A stretch of DNA of 33,741 nt from Elusimicrobiota bacterium (GTDB lineage: Bacteria > Elusimicrobiota > Elusimicrobia > UBA1565 > UBA9628). Shown here piece after piece: positions 29,114 to 33,741 of this stretch. Below the pieces are notes generated by a model. The model was given only the letters and a program-made list of their open reading frames with translations, was not told where the DNA came from and searched no databases. Position 1 is the first letter of the stretch; each line of letters begins with the position of its first letter. The position numbers and the translations under genes are program-made. Where the stretch lies: positions 1-33,741 of the forward strand of contig JACQWX010000124.1 in the NCBI GenBank assembly GCA_016209035.1, in the 5' to 3' direction.

Positions 29114-30494
29114 GGCTCTGCATCAGCTCCTCGGCGGCGCGCTGGCCGCTCGCTACCGCGCTCTCCATGGAGGCGGTGAACCCGGTCCGGGTCCAGTCCC
29201 CGGCGAAGCTCATCCCCGGCAAGACCACGCCGGGACGCGGCCGGCGCTCCTCGGTCCCGCGGGCATGGGAGAGCCGGGCGTGATCCTCCTTCACCACCTT
29301 CCAGCCGGTCATTCTAGCTTTTCGGGACTCCGGAAGACACTTGGCCAGATCGCGCAAGGCGGCCTCGATGAACGCCGCGGGCGCGGCCTTGAGCACGTCG
29401 CGGCCTGCGCTCACGGCCAGCGAGAGTCCCTGCCCGCCAACGCCCTCCCCGAGGGCGGGCGGGACGCTCGGCCTCAGGCCTCGACCGCGCCCCTGCCCGC
29501 CAACGCCCTCCCCGGCGGCGTCCCTGCTGAAGGCCCAACGGGCCGTGGTCCCGAGCATGCCGGCGATGGGGAAATCGAGCACCGGGCGGTCGAAGCGCAG
29601 GTGCACGGTCACCGCCGGCGTGCTCTCCAGGCCCTTCCACGGCCCGTCGAGCCCGGCGGGAAGCTCCAGTCCGACCAGGTCCCACGGCGGCAGGGTCGAG
29701 ACGACCGCTTGGGCGTGGAACTTCTGCCCCCATTCATCCGCCGCCGCCGTGACCCTCCCGTTGTCTTCCATGAGGCGCGTGACCTCGGTGGAAAGGAGCA
29801 CGTGACCCCCTCGAGCCTCGATGAAGGCCCGGGCCGGCTCGGCGTAGAGCTCGCTTAAGGGCGCGGCGGACCAGCCCAGCCGCATGGCGTCCGCCCCGCC
29901 CATGAACAGCTCGCGGAATGCCTGGGACACGACCGCGGCGGAAGCCAAGGCCGGAGGCTCGTTGAGCAAGGCCATGGCCAGGGGGTCGAAGAGCCTGTCT
30001 TGAATGCGGCGGGACTGGCCGAGGGAATCGAGCCATTGCCGCGCGGTGAGCCGGTCGAGGTCCCGCGGGTCCGCGACGGCCAGCGAACGCCTCAGGCGCA
30101 GGATGCCCCACTTGTCGGCGGCCTCCAGACCCTTGAGCCGCCACACGGCCCAGAGCAGGCCGAACCGGGCCCCGAGCGCGGCCGGGATCCTCAGGGAGTC
30201 CGCGCCCGTGCCGTCGAAGACGTCCACCCGCAGGAATTCGGGGAAGCGCAGCTGGGTCTCCCGGCCGATGCGCCGCAGGAACCGCGTCATGTTCCGGCAG
30301 GGACCGGCGAAAAGGTGCGCGCCGTTGTCCCAGGTCAGGCCCGTGTCCGGGTCATGGAAGGAATGGGCGCGGCCTCCCAGATGGGGCTTCTTCTCGAGCA
30401 CCGTCACCTTCCGGCCGGCCTCGGCCAGGGCCGTGGCGCAGGAAAGCCCTGAGAGACCCCCGCCCAGGACGAGGATGTCCGAGCGTTCAGGCAC
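29106..30494 (-). CDS. hpnE: Hydroxysqualene dehydroxylase HpnE-like FAD oxidoreductase
   Basis: A 462-residue flavoprotein of the carotenoid desaturase/amine oxidase fold. The FAD-binding N-terminus is [17 protein letters not shown]...[17 protein letters not shown], and the C-terminal FAD motif is [25 protein letters not shown]. It follows hpnD with an 8-nt overlap, so it likely reduces hydroxysqualene to squalene for hopanoids. HpnC is not in the window. Between WAFSRD and [12 protein letters not shown] (about 326-355) family members have a short loop; here about 30 residues are added by a 63-bp element with a partial duplicate. A carotenoid desaturase role is the alternative. Confidence 0.85.
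   Translation of the reverse strand: MPERSDILVLGGGLSGLSCATALAEAGRKVTVLEKKPHLGGRAHSFHDPDTGLTWDNGAHLFAGPCRNMTRFLRRIGRETQLRFPEFLRVDVFDGTGADSLRIPAALGARFGLLWAVWRLKGLEAADKWGILRLRRSLAVADPRDLDRLTARQWLDSLGQSRRIQDRLFDPLAMALLNEPPALASAAVVSQAFRELFMGGADAMRLGWSAAPLSELYAEPARAFIEARGGHVLLSTEVTRLMEDNGRVTAAADEWGQKFHAQAVVSTLPPWDLVGLELPAGLDGPWKGLESTPAVTVHLRFDRPVLDFPIAGMLGTTARWAFSRDAAGEGVGGQGRGRGLRPSVPPALGEGVGGQGLSLAVSAGRDVLKAAPAAFIEAALRDLAKCLPESRKARMTGWKVVKEDHARLSHARGTEERRPRPGVVLPGMSFAGDWTRTGFTASMESAVASGQRAAEELMQSHA
29430..29514 (+). repeat. 63-bp dispersed element plus partial second copy, in hpnE
   Basis: CTGCCCGCCAACGCCCTCCC begins at 29430 and again at 29493, exactly 63 nt apart. Between them run GGGACGCTCGGCCT and CTCGACCGCGCC. 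The element is antisense to hpnE, yet its reverse complement is fully open ([16 protein letters not shown]...). Confidence 0.85.
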
Positions 30495-31335
30495 CCGTGA
30501 ATCCCCGGCAGTAGAGCCACGCCTTGAGGGCGCGGCCCGCTTTGCGCAGCGCGCCCTGCCGCGGCGCGGTCCGAAGCACGTCGAAGCCCGAGGCCCGGAT
30601 GTCCTCCAAGAGTCCTTCGTAGACGTGGGCCATGACCTCCGCGGGCAGCATGGCGGGCCGGTCCGCCGGATCGAGGCTCTCCCTCGCCTTCCTATAGAAG
30701 CCCTTGGCCCGGAGGTACTGCCGCTCCATCACGGCCAGGAAGGCCTCGGTGCGCTCGCGCCTCAGCAGCGACTCGAGCGCGCAGCCCTTCTCCCTCATGT
30801 CCGCGGCCGGCAGGTACACCCTGCCCTTGTCGAGGTCGGCGCCCACGTCGCGGATGATGTTGGTGAGCTGGAAGGCGTACCCGAAATCCATGGCGAACTC
30901 GCGCAGGAGCTCGGGCGGCGTCGCCCGGTGGCCGAAGATCTCCACAAGGATGAGGCCCACGGCCGAGGCCACGCGCGCCATGTAGGCCTGAAGCTCGGCG
31001 AAGGACTCGTAGCGCACCTGGCCGAGGTCCATCTCGCAGCCCTTGAGGACCTCCAGGAAAGGCTCCTTGGCCAGGGCGAACCGGCGGACGTGGGGCGCCA
31101 GCCGGAGCGACACCCGATGGGTCGGCCTTCCCCCGAAGAGCCGGTCGAGCTCGTCGTGCCAGAACCCGAGCTCATGGCGGGCGGCCTCCGCGGTGAGGTC
31201 CCCGGCGTCCACGATGTCGTCGATGTGCCGGCAGTAGGCGTAGACCGCGGCCAGGGCCTCCCTCTTGGGCTTGGACAGGAACAGGAAGCCCAGGTAGAAG
31301 CTGGAGCCCTTCTCCTTGGAATCCTCGACCTTCAT
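30487..31335 (-). CDS. hpnD: Presqualene diphosphate synthase HpnD-like
   Basis: A 282-residue trans-isoprenyl condensing enzyme. The first Asp-rich motif is YCRHIDDIVDAGD, and the second is AFQLTNIIRDVGADLDKGRVYLP; substrate-binding FLEVLKGCEMDL lies between. The coupling to an HpnE-type oxidoreductase favours squalene over phytoene. The start codon lies 13 bp from the obg stop, so squalene synthesis is transcribed with ribosome-assembly genes in this organism. Confidence 0.88.
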   Translation of the reverse strand: MKVEDSKEKGSSFYLGFLFLSKPKREALAAVYAYCRHIDDIVDAGDLTAEAARHELGFWHDELDRLFGGRPTHRVSLRLAPHVRRFALAKEPFLEVLKGCEMDLGQVRYESFAELQAYMARVASAVGLILVEIFGHRATPPELLREFAMDFGYAFQLTNIIRDVGADLDKGRVYLPAADMREKGCALESLLRRERTEAFLAVMERQYLRAKGFYRKARESLDPADRPAMLPAEVMAHVYEGLLEDIRASGFDVLRTAPRQGALRKAGRALKAWLYCRGFTGA

Positions 31336-31348
31336 GGCGCCGCGTTCC

Positions 31349-32932
31349 TCATCTCTTCTTCGGCCGCGTCCCCGGCCTCGACCGCGCCCCCGCCCGCCCG
31401 CGCCCTTCCAAACGGCGGTCGGGGCGCTCGGCCTCCGGCCTCGACCGCGCCAGCTTCCTGAACCGGCGCCTCTCCCGGCGGTTCACCAGCCGGTCAGACG
31501 GCGGCGGGGTTTCCGACCATTCGAACTCAAGCTTTCCACATGCAACGGTATCGCCTTCCTGGATGCCCGCGGCCCTCAAACGCCGGTCCACGCCGATGCG
31601 CTTGAGGGCCTTCTGGAAGCGCTCCACCGCCTCGGGCAGGTCCGTCTTCAGCATGGAGGCGGCCCTCTCCACGAACGGGCCGCTCAGGAGGAACCTGCCG
31701 CCTCCCTCGGCCTTCACGCGGAATCCCGGCGCGACGCGCACGGACCTCTGCGCCCCCTGCCGGCAACACCTTTCCTGATGGCGCAAGGGCCGCTCGGCCT
31801 CCGGCCTCGACCGCGTCCCGGCCTCCGGCCCCTGGGCCGCGGACGGCCCGCGGCAGCCGCTGGCGGGACGTCGGGCGAGCTCCTTGATGACGCGGTCGAG
31901 CAGGACCGCGACGCCCGCTCCCGTCGCGGCGGAGATGGCCAGGACCTCGCGCTTCCTGTATCGGGCCCGCAGGGCCTTCACCGCGGCCTCGGAGCCGGTA
32001 AGGTCGGTCTTGTTGACCACGAGCAGCCTCGGCTTGCGGCTGAGCTCGGGGCTGTAGGAGCCGAGCTCTCCCTCGATGACCTTGACGCTCCGGACCGCGT
32101 CCACGCCCGCCCGCGCCCTTCCAAACGGCGGTCGGGACGCTCGGACTCCGTCCTCGACCGCGTCCACGCCGCCGCAGCCGAAGGGGTCCACCAGATGGAC
32201 CAGCATCCTGGTGCGCTCTATGTGGCGCAGGAACTCCGTACCCAGGCCTTTGCCGGCATGGGCGCCCTCGATCAAGCCCGGGAGGTCCGCCGCCGTGAAC
32301 TGCACCCCTTTGTGGGAGACCACCCCCAGGTTGGGGAAGAGCGTGGTGAACGGATACTCCGCGATCTTCGGCCGCGCCGCGGAGATCCTCGCCAGGAGCG
32401 TGGACTTGCCCGCGTTGGGCAGGCCCACCAGCCCGACGTCCGCGATGAGCTTGACCTCGAGGTCCAGCGTCGCGGACTTGCCGGGCTCGCCCTTCTCGGC
32501 GATGCGCGGCGCCGTGTTGAAGCGGCTCTTGAAGGAGAGGTTCCCCCGCCCTCCGCGGCCGCCCCGCGCGGCGAGGAACCGCTGCCCCGGCGCGGCCAGG
32601 TCCGCGGCCTCGAACCTTGCGCCCGCGTCCGCGACATGGACGACCGTGCCCAACGGGACCCGGACCACGACGTCCGCGCCGGCCGCGCCCGTCTTGTTGC
32701 CGCCCTTCCCCGGGTGGCCGGGATTCCCCTTGAGGTGCGGGTTGCGGGCGAGGTCCAGGAGGGTCGTCAGCTCCGGCGAGGCCTCCAGCCAGACGTCGCC
32801 GCCCTTGCCGCCGTCGGCGCCGTCGGGCCCGCCGAACTCGATGAACTTCTCGCGCCGGAAGGACAGGCAGCCGTCGCCGCCGGCTCCGGCCGCCGCGTAG
32901 ACGCGGACCCTATCGATGAAATTCGAGCGCAC
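31349..32932 (-). CDS. obg: Obg GTPase with three repeat-derived insertions
   Basis: A 527-residue Obg (CgtA) ribosome-assembly GTPase, longer than the usual 330-430. The glycine-rich Obg domain starts FIDRVRVYAAAGAGGDGCLSFRREKF. G1 is GLPNAGKSTL, G2 PFTTLFPNLG, G3 DLPGLIEGAH, G4 NKTD and G5 ISAATG. A C-terminal OCT domain (FRVKAEGGGRFLLSG through GDTVACGKLEFEW) is present. Extra sequence from the 63-bp family occurs within the GTPase domain between G3 and G4 (about residues 255-280), between G domain and OCT (about 372-395), and in the C-terminal tail. The start is a GTG at 32932, since no ATG fits. The rplU-rpmA-obg order is standard. Confidence 0.95.
   Translation of the reverse strand: MRSNFIDRVRVYAAAGAGGDGCLSFRREKFIEFGGPDGADGGKGGDVWLEASPELTTLLDLARNPHLKGNPGHPGKGGNKTGAAGADVVVRVPLGTVVHVADAGARFEAADLAAPGQRFLAARGGRGGRGNLSFKSRFNTAPRIAEKGEPGKSATLDLEVKLIADVGLVGLPNAGKSTLLARISAARPKIAEYPFTTLFPNLGVVSHKGVQFTAADLPGLIEGAHAGKGLGTEFLRHIERTRMLVHLVDPFGCGGVDAVEDGVRASRPPFGRARAGVDAVRSVKVIEGELGSYSPELSRKPRLLVVNKTDLTGSEAAVKALRARYRKREVLAISAATGAGVAVLLDRVIKELARRPASGCRGPSAAQGPEAGTRSRPEAERPLRHQERCCRQGAQRSVRVAPGFRVKAEGGGRFLLSGPFVERAASMLKTDLPEAVERFQKALKRIGVDRRLRAAGIQEGDTVACGKLEFEWSETPPPSDRLVNRRERRRFRKLARSRPEAERPDRRLEGRGRAGARSRPGTRPKKR
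31372..31451 (+). repeat. 63-bp dispersed element at obg 3' end
   Basis: CCGGCCTCGACCGCGCC occurs at 31372-31388 and at 31435-31451, again 63 nt apart, enclosing CGCGCCCTTCCAAACGGCGG and GGGGCGCTCGGCCT. It encodes part of the Arg/Pro-rich tail of Obg, antisense to the element. Confidence 0.85.
31757..31817 (+). repeat. 63-bp dispersed element in obg interdomain linker
   Basis: CCTGCCGGCAACACCTTTCC, then GATGGCGCAAGGGC and CGCTCGGCCTCCGGCCTCGA. It lies between the GTPase and OCT domains. Confidence 0.75.
32093..32170 (+). repeat. 63-bp dispersed element within the Obg GTPase domain
   Basis: The 15-bp sequence GACCGCGTCCACGCC flanks it at 32093-32107 and 32156-32170, 63 nt apart. In the protein GVDAV appears on both sides of EDGVRASRPPFGRARA, between LVHLVD and the NKTD motif. 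Confidence 0.85.
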
Positions 32933-32963
32933 AACCGGGCGGGCAGATCTCTTGGCGCGGCCG

Positions 32964-33224
32964 TCAGGCTTTGACCGGGAGGACGTTGACCCGCTTCTTG
33001 TTCTTGTAGGCGTAGTCGAACGCCACGACCCCGTCGGCCTTCGCGAACAGCGTGTCGTCCTTGCCCCGCCCGACGTTGGCCCCCGGCAGGAACGGGGTGC
33101 CGCGCTGGCGCACGATGATGCCGCCGGCCAGCACCCGCTGGCCGCCGTAGCGCTTGATGCCCAACCGCTGGCCGTGGCTGTCGCGGCCGTTCGAGGTAGA
33201 GCCCTGGGCTTTGGTGTGAGCCAT
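32964..33224 (-). CDS. rpmA: Ribosomal protein L27
   Basis: An 86-residue protein with [27 protein letters not shown] at the N-terminus (flexible tail near the peptidyl-transferase centre), [24 protein letters not shown] and VNVLPVKA at the end. The starting Met is directly followed by the mature N-terminus, so no Firmicutes-type cleavable leader is present. The gap to rplU is 13 bp. Confidence 0.98.
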   Translation of the reverse strand: MAHTKAQGSTSNGRDSHGQRLGIKRYGGQRVLAGGIIVRQRGTPFLPGANVGRGKDDTLFAKADGVVAFDYAYKNKKRVNVLPVKA

Positions 33225-33237
33225 GTCAATCCTCCGC

Positions 33238-33567
33238 TTAGGCGCAGCGCGCGCCGTCTCCGACGGCGATGCTCTTGATCCGGATCTCCGTGAGATCCTG
33301 CCGGTGGCCGTGCATCTTCTTGTAGGCCTTCTTGGTGCGCCTCTTGAAGACGATGAGCTTGGGGCCGCGCAGATTCTTGACGACCTCGGCCGTGACCGTG
33401 CCTTTGAGACCGATCTCCGGCTCCGAGCCCGCCTCGGCGTCCCCGACCGCCCAGAGGGCGGTCAGCGAGATCTCCTTGCCCGGCTCCGCCGAAAGCTTCT
33501 CGACCCGCAACGTCTCCCCGGGCTGGACCCAGTACTGCCTTCCGCCTGTTTCGATGATCGCGTACAT
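33238..33567 (-). CDS. rplU: Ribosomal protein L21
   Basis: A 109-residue protein: [66 protein letters not shown]. It is normal in length and first in the rplU-rpmA-obg operon. No SD precedes the ATG (TTGAAATTCA-ATG), so initiation may rely on a short or absent leader. Confidence 0.98.
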   Translation of the reverse strand: MYAIIETGGRQYWVQPGETLRVEKLSAEPGKEISLTALWAVGDAEAGSEPEIGLKGTVTAEVVKNLRGPKLIVFKRRTKKAYKKMHGHRQDLTEIRIKSIAVGDGARCA

Positions 33568-33581
33568 TGAATTTCAATAAT

Positions 33582-33609
33582 AGCATATCTGGTGTCAGGC
33601 ATTGCGCAA
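33582..33609 (-). promoter_or_regulatory. Candidate promoter of rplU
   Basis: Minus strand TTGCGC (33609-33604), 16-bp spacer, TATGCT (33587-33582), ending 14 nt before the ATG; an alternative TATTAT lies even closer. The -35 box is part of a palindrome, so this is a weak call. Confidence 0.35.
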
Positions 33610-33660
33610 CTTGCGCAATGCCTCAGAACTTCCCCATCCCGCTGTTTGGGGATGGGGAAG
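33591..33660. repeat. Two adjacent palindromes upstream of rplU
   Basis: GGTGTC is followed by AGGCATTGCGCAA-C-TTGCGCAATGCCT (13-bp stem). Next comes CTTCCCCATCCC, 8-nt loop, GGGATGGGGAAG (12-bp stem). The head GGTGTCAGG matches the family at 1243, 8350 and 18068. The remaining 33661-33741 holds nothing I can identify. Confidence 0.6.
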
Positions 33661-33741
33661 GAAGGAGATGGTGCCCCAAAAGAAAGAAGAAGGTAACGGA
33701 GAGGGGATTTTTGGCAGGGGCTTGAAATAGAGCCTGCCTCC

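Noticed and set aside
29106..31335. Carotenoid pair (phytoene synthase plus desaturase)
   Set aside because: The condensing enzyme and the oxidoreductase order, overlap and C-terminal motifs fit HpnD-HpnE better; not fully excluded.
31349..33586. An apparent long fusion from rplU through obg
   Set aside because: Upstream of 32932 the frame is a shadow of rpmA and rplU; the recognisable Obg domain begins at the GTG at 32932.
33669..33731. A 20-codon plus-strand frame after GGAAGGAG near the right edge
   Set aside because: Too short, low-complexity and Lys/Glu/Gly-rich, with no supporting homology; it would be the only plus-strand gene.

Overview
All forty genes I support in this 33.7 kb window are read from the minus strand, so transcription runs from high to low coordinates. 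The DNA is very GC-rich, and most genes overlap or abut their neighbours by a few bases. Lipoprotein signals, a type IV pilus retraction ATPase, periplasmic-type phosphatases and a squalene (hopanoid-type) gene pair point to a Gram-negative bacterium. The mix does not match a well-studied genus. I suspect a lineage known mainly from metagenomes, possibly Elusimicrobiota, but the sequence alone does not settle this.

Layout in order of transcription. (1) 33567-27355: rplU-rpmA-obg, then a presqualene/squalene pair (hpnD-hpnE), dcd and a secreted protein of unknown function. (2) 27208-25309: a two-gene AAA ATPase/TOPRIM-like cassette with its own promoter, a candidate defence system. (3) 25226-20871: rplM-rpsI, a small membrane protein, asparagine synthetase, a methyltransferase and a phosphoribosyltransferase. 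(4) 20864-18133: a DUF47/PhoU-like protein, a secreted 5'-nucleotidase and a class B acid phosphatase. (5) 17984-7729: a bacterial microcompartment (BMC) locus of the sugar-phosphate-utilising kind, behind a near-consensus promoter. (6) 7682-161: pilT, two proteins with long proline/alanine-rich linkers (one a DnaA-like AAA+ ATPase with no DNA-binding domain), a GAF histidine kinase and a putative lipoprotein.

The BMC locus encodes two hexameric (BMC-H), one trimeric (BMC-T) and three pentameric (BMC-P) shell proteins. Its enzymes fit one pathway. Deoxyribose-5-phosphate aldolase splits deoxyribose-5-P into acetaldehyde and glyceraldehyde-3-P. An acylating aldehyde dehydrogenase and PduL convert acetaldehyde to acetyl-CoA and then acetyl-P. 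Triosephosphate isomerase handles the triose-P. An RpiB-like isomerase accompanies them but lacks the usual catalytic residues. The nucleotidase and phosphatase just upstream suggest, as inference, that scavenged nucleotides feed the compartment. The operon also carries unexpected passengers: a caspase-like lipoprotein, a secreted unknown protein, and a truncated nuclease-toxin/DUF2283 pair.

The most unusual layer is short repeats. A roughly 63-bp element (21 codons) recurs at least eight times, in both orientations, in frame inside genes. It interrupts the Obg GTPase domain and the HpnE oxidase. Several families of small palindromes sit inside genes, at stop codons, and around ribosome-binding sites of BMC genes. 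Two BMC genes carry the same hairpin hiding the Shine-Dalgarno (SD) sequence, and in a third a hairpin lies between the SD and the start codon. No RNA genes, CRISPR array or complete insertion sequence were seen. No gene-free stretch exceeds 300 bases; the longest are the right-hand end (33568-33741), the left-hand end (1-160), 17985-18132 and 27209-27354.
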